A stretch of 64,000 nt of DNA from Chelatococcus sp. YT9 (lineage in GTDB: Bacteria > Pseudomonadota > Alphaproteobacteria > Rhizobiales > Beijerinckiaceae). The stretch lies in contig NZ_JAHBRW010000001.1 in NCBI RefSeq assembly GCF_018398315.1, positions 310,001 through 374,000 of the forward strand, in the 5' to 3' direction. The stretch's first letter is position 1. Each line of letters begins with the position of its first letter. The notes beneath the pieces were generated by a model, which worked only from the letters and a program-made list of their open reading frames with translations, did not search any database and was not told the origin of the DNA. Shown here one piece after another: positions 1-8,900 of the stretch. The position numbers and the translations under genes were made by a program.

Positions 1-500
1 CCGGAGCCCACCGGCCCCATCAGCCGCGAGGCGCGCGCGAAGCTGAGGATCGCCGGTTCGGCCCGCGCATAGGTCTCGCCGTCGCCGCCGCACATGACGG
101 TCAAAACCCCGTTCTCGGCGCCAGCCTGGCCGCCGGAAACCGGCGCGTCGATGAAGCCGACGCCCTTTTCCGCCGCCTCGGCCCCGATCTCACGGGCGAC
201 ATCCGCTGATGCTGTCGTGTGATCGACGAGGATCGCGCCCTCCTGCATGGCCGAGAGGGCGCCGTCGGCCCCGAGGATTACGGCGCGCAGGTCGTTGTCA
301 TTGCCGACGCAGCTCATGACGATGTCCTGGCCGGCAGCAGCCTCCGCCGGGGTCCGGCCCAGACGTCCGCCATTGTCGGCCACCCAGGCCTCGGCCTTTG
401 CGAGCGTGCGGTTATAGACGGTGACCTCATGGCCCTTCGCGGCCAAATGGCGCGCCATAGGCGAACCCATCACGCCGAGCCCCAAGAACGCGATCTTCAT
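1..500 (-). CDS. 3-hydroxyisobutyrate dehydrogenase / 2-hydroxy-3-oxopropionate reductase family protein (partial)
   Basis: The reading frame starts with ATG at 500 behind a good ribosome site (GAGGGAG, six bases upstream) and runs off the left edge, so only about 166 N-terminal residues are present. The N-terminus MKIAFLGLGVMGSPMARHL is the dinucleotide-binding loop of the beta-hydroxyacid dehydrogenase family. Further in, DAPVSGGQAGAENG is the substrate-binding signature of the same family. Members oxidise 3-hydroxyisobutyrate or reduce tartronate semialdehyde in the cytosol using NAD(P). The catalytic lysine lies in the missing C-terminal half, so the exact substrate is open. Neighbouring genes do not help to fix it. 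Confidence 0.9.
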   Translation of the reverse strand, partial: MKIAFLGLGVMGSPMARHLAAKGHEVTVYNRTLAKAEAWVADNGGRLGRTPAEAAAGQDIVMSCVGNDNDLRAVILGADGALSAMQEGAILVDHTTASADVAREIGAEAAEKGVGFIDAPVSGGQAGAENGVLTVMCGGDGETYARAEPAILSFARASRLMGPVGS

Positions 501-625
501 GCTGCACTCCCTCGCTATGGCGGCCGGCGGCATCGCGATGCGCGCGACCATCGTTGCCCATCACTCGACCATAGACATGCGTCAGGTCAAGCCATGGTTG
601 CGCGGAGTGGCTCGGGCCACGGTGT

Positions 626-1858
626 TCAGGCGATGTCGGCCTGCCCCCAGAACGGGAAGGGATCGCGCAGTTGCCGATAGGCGGCGGGATCGAAGCGAAT
701 GGGATTGGCGGGCCCGACGAGGCAATCGTCCAGGGCGGCGCGAATGGCCGCTTCATCCATTCCCGTTCCGATGAAAACGAGCTCCTGCCGGCGATCGCCC
801 CATACCGGGCTCCAGTGGCGCGCGAGCAGCTTCTGCCAGTCCGGATGGTCCGGCCAATGCCGCTTGGGAATGGCCGCCCACCAGTGGCCCATGCCGGTCA
901 CGCGGGCGATGGCTCCCGCGAGCGAGAAATCTCCGACCCATTGGGGCCGTGTGGCAAGCCAGAAATGGCCTTTGGCGCGGATCAGCCCCGGCCAGGTGCG
1001 ATTGATGAAGGCGCTGAACTTCGCGGGATCGAACGGCCGGCGGGCCCGATAGGCGAAGGTCTGGATGCCGTATTCCTCCGTTTCCGGCACATGCGTCGCG
1101 AAGCCGTAGAGCTCCTTGTACCAGAGCGGATGCTGCTTCGCCTTCTCCTCATCGAACAGACCGGTATTCAGGACGGCATCGAGCGGCACCTGGCCGAAAT
1201 CGGCCTCGACGATGCGCGCATCAGCGTTCAGCGCCGTCACGACCTTGCGCACCAGGGCCAGCTGGTCCCGCGAGACCTCGGACTTCTTGTTGATGACCAC
1301 GACATCGGCAAATTCGATCTGCTCGACGAGAAGGTCGACGATCGTCCGGTCGTCATCCTCGCCGGCCGTCTCCCCGCGATCGCGCAGGAAGGCGTTGGAG
1401 CCGTAGTCCTTCAGGAGGTGCGCGGCGTCGACGACGGTGACCATGGTGTCGAGCCGGGCCACGTCCGAGAGGCTCTGCCCGTCTTCGTCGCGGAAGGAGA
1501 AGGTGCTGGCGACCGGGAGCGGCTCGGCGATCCCCGTGCCCTCGATGAGGAGATAATCGAAACGGCCCTCCTCGCTCAGGCGGCGCACCTCCGCGAGCAG
1601 GTCGTCGCGCAGCGTGCAGCAGATGCAGCCGTTGGTTATCTCCACCAGCTTCTCGTTGGTGCGCGAGAGGTCGGCGCCCCCGTCGCGGACGAGGTCGGCG
1701 TCGATGTTCACTTCCGACATGTCATTGACGATGACCGCGACTTTCCGCCCTTCGCGATTGTTGAGGACGTGATTGAGAAGCGTGGTCTTGCCCGCCCCGA
1801 GGAAACCGGACAGCACGGTAACGGGGAGGCGTTGGTCGTTCTGGGCAATCATTCTCAT
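626..1858 (-). CDS. CobW/COG0523-family GTP-binding zinc chaperone
   Basis: This is a 410-residue G3E-family GTPase. The Walker A loop GFLGAGKTT is near residues 18-26. The metal-binding C-x-C-C motif (GCICCT) is near 77-82, and a guanine-recognition-like VVINKKSE lies further in. The C-terminal third has the CobW_C type. The segment [10 protein letters not shown] replaces the usual NEFGE motif and is typical of the zinc-linked (ZigA-like) branch. Such proteins are thought to deliver zinc to client enzymes when zinc is scarce. The gene is divergent from an AztD-like metallochaperone, and the shared upstream region has two Zur-box-like palindromes, which supports a zinc role over cobalamin synthesis. 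An alternative ATG lies two codons in; the ribosome site is weak for both. Confidence 0.9.
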   Translation of the reverse strand: MRMIAQNDQRLPVTVLSGFLGAGKTTLLNHVLNNREGRKVAVIVNDMSEVNIDADLVRDGGADLSRTNEKLVEITNGCICCTLRDDLLAEVRRLSEEGRFDYLLIEGTGIAEPLPVASTFSFRDEDGQSLSDVARLDTMVTVVDAAHLLKDYGSNAFLRDRGETAGEDDDRTIVDLLVEQIEFADVVVINKKSEVSRDQLALVRKVVTALNADARIVEADFGQVPLDAVLNTGLFDEEKAKQHPLWYKELYGFATHVPETEEYGIQTFAYRARRPFDPAKFSAFINRTWPGLIRAKGHFWLATRPQWVGDFSLAGAIARVTGMGHWWAAIPKRHWPDHPDWQKLLARHWSPVWGDRRQELVFIGTGMDEAAIRAALDDCLVGPANPIRFDPAAYRQLRDPFPFWGQADIA

Positions 1859-1928
1859 GGGTTCGATCTTGGTTTCGATCTTGGCTGGGATCTGCAGGGA
1901 TCCGACAGGGATGCCAGCTAAGAAGAAA

Positions 1929-1950
1929 TGTAACGTTATATCGTATCAAT
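1929..1950. promoter_or_regulatory. Candidate Zur box upstream of the CobW-type gene
   Basis: The AT-rich segment TGTAACGTTATATCGTATCA sits in GC-rich surroundings about 75 bases upstream of the CobW start. It resembles the GTTATAT-centred alphaproteobacterial Zur operator. The match is judged by eye, and the second half-site is degenerate. Confidence 0.45.
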
Positions 1951-2130
1951 CATTAGCAAGGCGCCCCTTGAGAGGTCAACGCGGGATCCGCCGATGCATT
2001 TGGTCGCGCCCCCACGTCAACTCTGATCAACAGGCGGGGATCGAGCCGGAAATCGACGCTGGGAACGGCCATTGGCCCCCCTGGAACCACCGCGCCCAAC
2101 ACCGGCCCAAAATGCCCGCATTGACAATTT

Positions 2131-2150
2131 TGTTATGTTATAGTGTTACA
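2131..2150. promoter_or_regulatory. Candidate Zur box upstream of the AztD-like gene
   Basis: TGTTATGTTATAGTGTTACA is an imperfect palindrome (12 of 20 positions symmetric), 39 bases before the metallochaperone start. A TTGACA hexamer lies directly upstream at 2121-2126, so a repressor here would cover the promoter. The Zur assignment is inferred from the motif plus two zinc-related flanking genes. Confidence 0.5.
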
Positions 2151-2189
2151 TTGTCGTCCATGGACAGAGGCATTCCCCTACAGGAGACA

Positions 2190-3533
2190 ATGGTGATCCG
2201 ACCTGATCTTTCCGCTCTGCTAGCGTCTACCGCCCTGGCCGCCGCCTTCGCCTGCGCAATGCTCACGGGCGCAATGGCCCACGATCATGTCGTCAACCGG
2301 GGACGACTCGTTTTTGCCGACCATGAAAAGCCGGTTGTCCGCGTGCTTGATCTGGACACGGGTGAGGTCACGCACAGCTTCGATGTGCCGAAGCCCAATC
2401 CCATCTTCGCGACGGCCGAAGACCGCCGCCACGTGGTCATCAAGACAGGCGACGATGCGGGCACCGTCCGCATTCTCGATAATGGCCTCACCTTCGAATC
2501 CCACGGCGACCACGAGGACGTGGAGAAGGGCGAGGTCAAGCTGCTCGACCTGACCTTCAAGGGGGATCGCCCCGCCCATGTGGTCTCGGAGAACGACTGG
2601 CTCGCCGTGTTCTACGACGGCTTGCGTCCGTGGGAGGCGAAGAGCAACGCCAAGGCCTATCTCGTGCCCCTGGATGAGCTTGGCAAGGCGAAGCCCGCGG
2701 TCACCGAGTGGCAGGGCCCGGCGCCCCAGCACGGCATCGCGATCCCGCTCGACGAGAAGCAATGGCTCATCTCGGTGACGAAGCCGGCCTATGCCAAGGG
2801 CGACAACCAGAAGGTGTCCTCACGCCCGGACGGCTACGAGATTCTGGATCGCACGAAGAACTGGGCGCCCATCGCCTCGTTCAACGACACGAGCGACCCG
2901 GCGAAGTCCTGCAAGGAATTCCACGGACATGCCTCGCTCGCCAATACCCACGTCTTCGGGTGCAACCAGACGATCGCCGGGGATGAGCGCGGCGACGGCG
3001 GCGTTCTGGTCATCGGCCAGGCCGCGGACGGCACATGGGGCTCGCGCAAGATCGCCTATCCCGACGAGCGGCGCTCCAGCACCATCAAGGCGCGCGCGGG
3101 CGGGCAATACATGGTCGCCAACTACGGCCTGAAGTCCCCCTACGACGCGTTCCTGCGCATCGACCCCAAGGCCGCCTCGCTCTCCAAGGCCGACGTCTTC
3201 GCCGTCCCCGACGGCCAGCCGACCTGCCAGTATGAAATCAGCCCGGACGGGCGCCGGGTGGTCAACCTGACCCAGGATGGCAAACTCAGGATCTATGCCA
3301 TCGCGCCGGAGTGGAAGGAGGTCGCCACCTTCGAGGCCGTCGGCAATTTCGACTGCGCCTATGGCGCGAAAACGCCCGTGCCGAGCCTCGCCATCGTCGG
3401 CGACAGCGCCTTCGTCAGCGATCCCGAGAACGGCCGTATCCGCGAGTACCTCCTGAACACGCTGAAACAGGGCCTCGACATTCCCGTCAATGGCAAGCCC
3501 GCCAATCTCGCGGGCGGTGGCGACGCCGGCTAA
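2190..3533 (+). CDS. aztD: AztD-like periplasmic zinc metallochaperone
   Basis: The product is a secreted protein of about 447 residues. The first 31 residues look like a signal peptide ending near AMAHDH. The mature part reads as a beta-propeller with repeated LDLDTG, IDP and ISPDG-type blades and scattered histidines (DHVVNRG, SHGDHED, EFHGHAS). This matches AztD, the periplasmic zinc chaperone that passes zinc to the AztC binding protein of an ABC importer. No aztABC genes are adjacent, so its partner must lie elsewhere. AGGAG at 2182 is three bases from the ATG at 2190 and six from an in-frame GTG at 2193; either may start translation. A strong hairpin follows the stop. Confidence 0.78.
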   Translation: MVIRPDLSALLASTALAAAFACAMLTGAMAHDHVVNRGRLVFADHEKPVVRVLDLDTGEVTHSFDVPKPNPIFATAEDRRHVVIKTGDDAGTVRILDNGLTFESHGDHEDVEKGEVKLLDLTFKGDRPAHVVSENDWLAVFYDGLRPWEAKSNAKAYLVPLDELGKAKPAVTEWQGPAPQHGIAIPLDEKQWLISVTKPAYAKGDNQKVSSRPDGYEILDRTKNWAPIASFNDTSDPAKSCKEFHGHASLANTHVFGCNQTIAGDERGDGGVLVIGQAADGTWGSRKIAYPDERRSSTIKARAGGQYMVANYGLKSPYDAFLRIDPKAASLSKADVFAVPDGQPTCQYEISPDGRRVVNLTQDGKLRIYAIAPEWKEVATFEAVGNFDCAYGAKTPVPSLAIVGDSAFVSDPENGRIREYLLNTLKQGLDIPVNGKPANLAGGGDAG

Positions 3534-3562
3534 GGCACATCACCCCGCAGGGACGGCAAATG

Positions 3563-3588
3563 GACGAACCGGCGTTCTCCGGTTCGTC
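3563..3588. terminator. Hairpin between convergent genes
   Basis: GACGAACCGG and CCGGTTCGTC form a perfect ten-base-pair stem around a six-base loop, 30 bases after the metallochaperone stop and 24 bases before the stop of the convergent gene. It could serve both directions. There is no long T tract. Confidence 0.65.
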
Positions 3589-3611
3589 TGTCGCCCGTAG
3601 CATACCTCGGT

Positions 3612-4169
3612 TCAGTTGATCGTTGGGTATGGAATGAAGGTGGTCTGACCCGCCTCATTATCGTAGGCCGCGCCATAGAGCCGGCCTCCGATAAGCCGCA
3701 GCGCGAGCTTGCCCGGGGTAGCTTTCGCCGTGCTGAACAACGCGTCGAGAGAAGGCCCGATCTCGCGCGGCGCAAGCGTCGGCTCCAGCGTCGCGACAAC
3801 CGCACGCAGATAAGGCGCGACCTTCGCGCTGTCATCGGAACAGGAGTCCGGCACTGTCAGCGAGAAGGTCAGCAACACGCCGCGGCGGGTCGTATGCCCC
3901 TGCCCCTTCACGCAGTTCCCGCCCGTGAAGAAAACGAGCGAGGAGCCATCGGGGGCTGCCATGGTCTTGTCTACCGTGAAGGCGAGCTTCGCCTCGGTCA
4001 TCGCCGGCTGGGAGTTCAGCGCCTTGAGGAACGCTTCCGCCTTCAGGTTGAAGCCATCGTCCGCCTGCGCAACAGACGCCAGCAGGGTGGCCAGCGCGAG
4101 CCCCGCTGCGAAGGTCGCTGCGCGGCAGAAACCGGTCCACTGACCAAGCACACGATAAGACGACGCCAT
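3612..4169 (-). CDS. Secreted hypothetical protein
   Basis: The gene encodes 185 residues beginning with ATG at 4169, preceded by AAGAGG at a seven-base spacing. The longer upstream extension of the frame has no ribosome site and was discarded. Residues 1 to about 36 form a signal peptide with a hydrophobic core (AATFAAGLALATLLASVAQA). The mature part contains two cysteines, in GGNCVKG and PDSCSDD, that could form a disulfide. I do not recognise a family. It is probably a periplasmic protein; it converges on the metallochaperone gene but has its own promoter side. Confidence 0.7.
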   Translation of the reverse strand: MASSYRVLGQWTGFCRAATFAAGLALATLLASVAQADDGFNLKAEAFLKALNSQPAMTEAKLAFTVDKTMAAPDGSSLVFFTGGNCVKGQGHTTRRGVLLTFSLTVPDSCSDDSAKVAPYLRAVVATLEPTLAPREIGPSLDALFSTAKATPGKLALRLIGGRLYGAAYDNEAGQTTFIPYPTIN

Positions 4170-4275
4170 TACGCAACCTCTTGGGAAAATCGCGGGAAAA
4201 TCTCGCACAAACCTTGGCCCGGACTGGGGAAAGTCGTGCCGGTCAAGTGGTATCCGGCACGAGCACAATACAGAT

Positions 4276-5073
4276 CTAGCGATCCTTGAAAACAGCCGCC
4301 CGCTTCTCCACGAAGGCGGCGCAGCCTTCCGCCGCGTCCTGGGTCGAAGAGACGAGGCCAAAGAGCTCGGCTTCGATGCGCAACCCCTCGTCAAGCGCGA
4401 CGGAGGCTCCCCGTTCCACGGCCGCCCGTGCCAAGCTCTGGGAGGACAGGCTGAACCCTGTGAATTCGCTGGCGAAGGCAAGCGCGGCGGCGACGACATC
4501 GTCGCTGGCGACACGGTTGACGAGGCCGAACTTCTCGGCTTCCGCGGCATCGATGAACCGGCCGCTCATGATCAGCTCGAGGGCGCGGGCTTCCCCGATC
4601 AGACGCGGCAGGCGCTGCGTGCCGCCGAAGCCGGGCAGGAGCCCGAGCTTGACTTCCGGCAGACCCATCTTGGCCGACGCCAACGCCACGCGGAATGTAC
4701 AGGCCAAAGCCAGCTCGAACCCGCCGCCGAATGCGAAGCCATTGATTGCCGCGATGGAGGGGACGCGCAGGCGGCCGAGCCTGGCGAAGGTCGACTGGCC
4801 CAGTTCGGCCCGCTCCTTCATCGCAATGGGCGACTGGGCAATGAATTCCTTGATATCGGCACCCGCGCAGAAGGCCTTGGGGCCTGCGCCCGTGACGATG
4901 AGCGCACGCACCGCCTCATCCTTTGCCACCGCGTCGATCGCTTCGCCGAGGGCATGGAGGACTTCGGCATTCAATGCGTTGAGAGCTTCAGGCCTGTTCA
5001 GCCGCAGGATAGCGCAGGATCCCTGATTGTCGCGTTCAACTACTGCCACACCGGCCTCCGTATTGTCTTGCAT
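4276..5073 (-). CDS. Enoyl-CoA hydratase/isomerase family protein
   Basis: The 265-residue product is a crotonase-fold enzyme. FCAGADIKEF forms the first oxyanion-hole strand. GFAFGGGFELALAC carries the second oxyanion hole and the first catalytic glutamate. PEVKLGLLPGFGGTQRL supplies the second glutamate. With both glutamates kept, a true 2-enoyl-CoA hydratase is likely, acting in fatty-acid or amino-acid degradation in the cytosol. I chose ATG at 5073 (MQDNTEAG); ATG at 5103 is a possible alternative. The frame extends further upstream but without family similarity. The gene is divergent from nagA and appears monocistronic. Confidence 0.88.
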   Translation of the reverse strand: MQDNTEAGVAVVERDNQGSCAILRLNRPEALNALNAEVLHALGEAIDAVAKDEAVRALIVTGAGPKAFCAGADIKEFIAQSPIAMKERAELGQSTFARLGRLRVPSIAAINGFAFGGGFELALACTFRVALASAKMGLPEVKLGLLPGFGGTQRLPRLIGEARALELIMSGRFIDAAEAEKFGLVNRVASDDVVAAALAFASEFTGFSLSSQSLARAAVERGASVALDEGLRIEAELFGLVSSTQDAAEGCAAFVEKRAAVFKDR

Positions 5074-5367
5074 CTGGTGCCCACGTCCTATCACGGTCGG
5101 CATGTAACGTCTCGATCTGACGTATCGACAATCCCGACGCGGAAGCCCGTGAGGCGTGCTCTGCCGAAGCATAGGCATCGGCCGTGAAAAAATCATCACG
5201 TCGGGCAACAATCCCACAGCACGGCTGATCAATCGCAAAGCAATGGAACAGACATGAGCCACGCATCATTGCTGTTCGTTATGAACGAGCGCCACCACAC
5301 GGAGATGTTGACGCATTGACAGGGATCGCGCATCCACAGGTTGTTAACGATCGCGGAGCCATGACCC

Positions 5368-6570
5368 ATGATGGACGTCCCAACGCGTTTTGCACTCTCG
5401 GGCGCTGACGTTTTCGACGGCCGAACCCGCCACCGCAAACACGCGGTGATCATCGATGAAGGCCGCATCCGGGCGATCGTGCCGTCACGGGAACTGCCGG
5501 CGAATATCGAGGTCGTCAATGCCGACGGTGGCCTCATTACCGCCGGCTTCATCGATCTGCAGGTCAATGGCGGCGGCGGCGTGCTGTTCAACAGCCAGCC
5601 GACCGTCGACGGAATTCGAGACATCGTGGCCGCCCATGCCCGCATGGGCACGACCGCTCTGCTGCCGACCGTCATCACTGATCATCCCGAAGTGACGTAC
5701 GGCGCCATAACCGCCGTGCGTCAGGCGATTGCGCAGGGAATCGAAGGATGCCTCGGCATCCATATCGAGGGCCCCTTCATCTCGCCCGCGAAGAAAGGTG
5801 CCCATGACCCTGAGCTGATCCGTGATCTGAGTGATGGGGAATTGCTCCGCCTCACCCACACCGGCCTGCGCCATATCATGATCACCGTCGCACCCGAGGC
5901 CGTGAACAGCCAACAAATTGCCGCGCTTATCAAAGCCGGCGTAACGGTCTCGATCGGCCATAGCGACGCTACCTATGATCAGGCTATGGCCCTGTTTCAG
6001 GCGGGCGCGCGCTGCGTCACCCATCTGTTCAACGCTATGAGCCAATTCGGCAGCCGCGATCCCGGCATCGTCGGCGCTGCGCTCGCGAGCGAGCAGGTGT
6101 GGTGCGGGCTCATTGCCGACGGACATCACGTCCATCCCGCGACCTTGAACACAGCGATGCAGGCCAAGCGCGGCCTACCCTTCTTCCTCGTCAGCGACGC
6201 CATGCCGACTGCCGGCTGGTCCGAAGACAGCTTTCTCCTGAACGACCGGGAGGTCAAGCGCGTGGGCAACCGCCTGACGCTGGAGGACGGCACGCTCGCC
6301 GGCTCCGATCTCGTCCTTGTGGACGCTGTGCGCTTCATGGCGGACACCGTCGGCGTCGCGCTGGAGGAAGCATTGCGAATGGCTTCGCTCTATCCGGCAA
6401 TGGCGCTCGGTGTAACGGCGGATTACGGGCGTCTCGTGCCGGGCCGACGCGCTGATATCGTCCATCTGACGGAAGATCTGAGCGTCGAGGGCGTCTGGGT
6501 CGGTGGCAAGCCCGTGGACACGGAGGAGCACGAGCCTTCGCCTAACGCTGACGTCAGCTCGGCCGCGTAA
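5368..6570 (+). CDS. nagA: N-acetylglucosamine-6-phosphate deacetylase
   Basis: The 400-residue product is an amidohydrolase that removes acetate from GlcNAc-6-phosphate in cytosolic amino-sugar recycling. Family motifs occur in order: FIDLQVNGGGG near residues 61-71, HIEGPF with the metal-binding glutamate near 132-137, IGHSDATYDQA, VTHLFNAM with the metal histidine, and the catalytic aspartate in LVSDAMPTAG. The C-terminus has the usual GRLVPGRRADIV strand. Length is normal for NagA. The start is either of two adjacent ATGs behind CGGAG. There is no nagB or PTS gene nearby, so it probably serves cell-wall amino-sugar salvage. Confidence 0.93.
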   Translation: MMDVPTRFALSGADVFDGRTRHRKHAVIIDEGRIRAIVPSRELPANIEVVNADGGLITAGFIDLQVNGGGGVLFNSQPTVDGIRDIVAAHARMGTTALLPTVITDHPEVTYGAITAVRQAIAQGIEGCLGIHIEGPFISPAKKGAHDPELIRDLSDGELLRLTHTGLRHIMITVAPEAVNSQQIAALIKAGVTVSIGHSDATYDQAMALFQAGARCVTHLFNAMSQFGSRDPGIVGAALASEQVWCGLIADGHHVHPATLNTAMQAKRGLPFFLVSDAMPTAGWSEDSFLLNDREVKRVGNRLTLEDGTLAGSDLVLVDAVRFMADTVGVALEEALRMASLYPAMALGVTADYGRLVPGRRADIVHLTEDLSVEGVWVGGKPVDTEEHEPSPNADVSSAA

Positions 6571-6662
6571 AATCCCGGCAATTAATGATACAGGCGTAAT
6601 TCTGTTTATCGCGGCGACGGTTTGTATAACGTGCCATCACCTTCTCATGATGGGCCCCCGCG

Positions 6663-7358
6663 ATGCAGACAACGATTACCGGCACGACGCTCCCCGTTCT
6701 GCAAATCAATCTCGAGGCTGGCGAGAAAATCATCGCCGGGCCTGACCAGCTCTCGTGGCTCGCTGGCCCGGTCAAGCTCACGACCACTACGGCAACGGCC
6801 GGCTCAAGTGGTTTCTGGGGCACCATGGGGCGCGCCTTGACGGGTGGCGGCCTTTTCATGACCGAATTCGAGGCGGAGGGAGGCTCGGGCCTGGTCGCCT
6901 TCACAGCCCAGATCCCCGGCAGCCTCCACGAGGTACAGGTGGGCGGCGGCCGTTCCTATTTCATCCACCATCACGGCTTCCTCTGCGCCACGGCCGGCGT
7001 CGAGCTCGGCATCGGTTTCCAGCAATCGCTGGGCGCCGGCATCTTCGGGGGAGACGGCTTCACACTGCAGAAGCTCTCCGGCACCTGCACAGCCTGGGTC
7101 GAGCTAGGTGGCGAGACCGTGATCTACGACTTGAAGGAAGGCGAGGGCCTGCAGGTCCACCCCGGTCATGTCGGAATGTTCGAGGATACGGTCAGTTTCC
7201 AGCTGACGACCATTCGAGGCGTCAAGAACGTTCTGTTCGGTGGTGACGGGCTGTTTCTGGCGCAACTCACCGGGCCGGGCAAGGTCTGGCTGCAAACGCT
7301 GACAGCACCGAAACTGGCGCACGCGCTGGCCCGCTACTTGCCGAAGACGGAACGCTGA
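6663..7358 (+). CDS. AIM24 family protein
   Basis: The product is a 231-residue glycine-rich beta-structured protein of the AIM24/TIGR00266 family. Recognisable stretches are GGGLFMTEFEAEGGSGLVAF, GGRSYFIHHHGFL, FGGDGFTLQKLSGTCTAW and KNVLFGGDGLFLAQLTGPG. Bacterial members have no agreed biochemical function; the yeast homologue is a mitochondrial inner-membrane protein. No signal peptide or membrane segment is visible. The stop codon overlaps the start of the next gene by one base (TGATG), so the two are probably translationally coupled, which is the main hint to its role. Confidence 0.82.
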   Translation: MQTTITGTTLPVLQINLEAGEKIIAGPDQLSWLAGPVKLTTTTATAGSSGFWGTMGRALTGGGLFMTEFEAEGGSGLVAFTAQIPGSLHEVQVGGGRSYFIHHHGFLCATAGVELGIGFQQSLGAGIFGGDGFTLQKLSGTCTAWVELGGETVIYDLKEGEGLQVHPGHVGMFEDTVSFQLTTIRGVKNVLFGGDGLFLAQLTGPGKVWLQTLTAPKLAHALARYLPKTER

Positions 7359-8434
7359 TGCGCCTGCCACAACTGGGCTTCGCCGCCCTGATGGCGGCCG
7401 TTTCGTTGCCGGCGACGGGTATGGCCGAGCCGCGCTATGCTGACGAAGGCCGGGGGACATTCCTGCGGTTTCTGGATGCGCCGGCTCCGGATGAGCCCAT
7501 GCGCCGTTCGCCGACGCTGCATCTTTCCTTCGGCGGGCCCAACTATCGTGCCGTCATGGATACCGGCTCGACCGGCGTCGTGGTCTCGGCGAGCCTCATT
7601 CCCGATGTAGACACCCTGCCAGTGGTCGCGCCGGGGGAGCTAACCTACACGAGTTCCGGCCGTATCATGCGCGGCGACTGGGTCATGACACCCGTGACGG
7701 TCAGCGGCGTTGATGGGGATGCCATCACCACCCGCCCCCTGCCTGTTCTCGCCGTGCGCCAGATCGACTGTTTTGAGAATGCGCGTGATTGCCAGCCAAC
7801 GGATGATCCCCGCCACGTGGTGATGCTTGGCGTGGGTTTTTCGCGCGAAGGCGATCGGCAGAGCCAAAGCACGCCAGACAAGAATCCCTTCCTCAACCTG
7901 CCTGAAATGGGCGACGCCAATAAACCAGGCCGCCTTCGGCGCGGCTATGTGGTGACGCGAGCCGGCGTCCACGTGGGCCTCACCCGGGCCAACACGGACG
8001 GTGAATTCCGCTTTGTGAAGCTCGCCAGGAAAGATGACGGCAGTGACTGGGCGCCCATTCCCGGGTGCATCAGCATGGGTGGAGGCGGAGCTTCTTGCGG
8101 CACCGCCCTCATCGACACCGGCGTTTCAGAGATGTATCTGACCGTGCCTCAGGATCAGGAGGCTGGCTTTGTCGCCCAAGGCGACCACGGCCGAACGATC
8201 GTGCCAGGCACTCAGGTCACCATTACCTTCGCCGGGCGCCCGTCCAACGAGGCACCCGGCTACGTCTTCACAGCAGGGATGGGCAGCGATCCGCTCGCGC
8301 CATCGCGAATCGTCCTGGTCGGCGGCAGGGATCGCCCCACTTTCGTGAACACGAGCGTCCACGCCCTCAATGGCTTCGATTATCTCTATGATGCCGATGA
8401 AGGCTATGTCGGTTTCCGCAGGCTGGGACGCTAG
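7358..8434 (+). CDS. Secreted pepsin-like protein with two DTG motifs
   Basis: The product has 358 residues, starting at the ATG that overlaps the AIM24 stop. Residues 1-23 are a signal peptide (ALMAAVSLPATGMA). The first aspartic-protease motif AVMDTGSTGVVVSASL places Asp near residue 68. A second, ALIDTGVSEMYLTVP, places Asp near residue 253. The separation of about 185 residues equals that of the two catalytic aspartates in pepsin-type bilobed enzymes, and the two segments resemble each other. I therefore read it as a periplasmic pepsin-like protein rather than a single-domain retropepsin. The second motif has Val where Thr or Ser is usual, so activity is uncertain. A hairpin follows the stop. 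Confidence 0.65.
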   Translation: MRLPQLGFAALMAAVSLPATGMAEPRYADEGRGTFLRFLDAPAPDEPMRRSPTLHLSFGGPNYRAVMDTGSTGVVVSASLIPDVDTLPVVAPGELTYTSSGRIMRGDWVMTPVTVSGVDGDAITTRPLPVLAVRQIDCFENARDCQPTDDPRHVVMLGVGFSREGDRQSQSTPDKNPFLNLPEMGDANKPGRLRRGYVVTRAGVHVGLTRANTDGEFRFVKLARKDDGSDWAPIPGCISMGGGGASCGTALIDTGVSEMYLTVPQDQEAGFVAQGDHGRTIVPGTQVTITFAGRPSNEAPGYVFTAGMGSDPLAPSRIVLVGGRDRPTFVNTSVHALNGFDYLYDADEGYVGFRRLGR

Positions 8435-8900
8435 GGCAAGTTCCGCCTATGCGGACTTGCTTCACCTAGTGGCGGACCTGCACCTTCATCGTCTTGCACC
8501 GCCTCATCCTTCCCTGCAAGTCCGACCTGCGACTGGGCAGGTGGAAGTCAACGGTCGCATGATCAGCGCAGGAGCGCTTTCAGCAAGAAAAAACGAAGTG
8601 ATAGCAGGGCCATCCGCACGTGTGCCGCTCTACCCGCGGCTAATTCAATGATGACCCTCCGATCCGGATTTCCAACGTCCAGGTTCCGAAGGCCAATGTG
8701 ATCGCTCGCGTGCGCGGTAAGCCACCACGTGGGATAAGCCAAAGGTCGAAGTGCATAATCCGTCAATCTGTATAGATAGATTGAGAGGGAGTTATAAAAT
8801 CGATCATTATGGTTGAACCTAGCTGTCGTAGCACGGATAGTGTGGACATCAGTTCGCTCGATAGAAGCACGACTGGGAAGCGATCCAACCCGGGGGGAAA
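8435..8900. other. Intergenic region before the tct operon
   Basis: These 466 bases hold a terminator-like hairpin at the left end and presumably the promoter of the tctBAC operon at the right. I see no credible gene; the small open frames overlap the protease tail or lack family features. Confidence 0.5.
8436..8460 (+). terminator. Terminator-like hairpin after the pepsin-like gene
   Basis: GCAAGTTCCGC and GCGGACTTGC pair into a ten-base-pair stem with one bulged T and a CTAT loop, one base after the stop codon. The following T tract is poor. Confidence 0.5.

Larger units (their letters stand above)
1859..2189. other. Divergent intergenic region between zinc genes
   Basis: This 331-base region separates two divergently transcribed zinc-homeostasis genes and holds two AT-rich imperfect palindromes, annotated separately. 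No coding sequence is convincing here. The long plus-strand open frame beginning at 1773 merely extends the metallochaperone upstream without a ribosome site. Confidence 0.6.

Noticed and set aside
671-1921. A 416-codon open frame on the plus strand
   Set aside because: It is antisense to the CobW-type gene, whose motifs are unmistakable; long antisense frames are common at this GC content.
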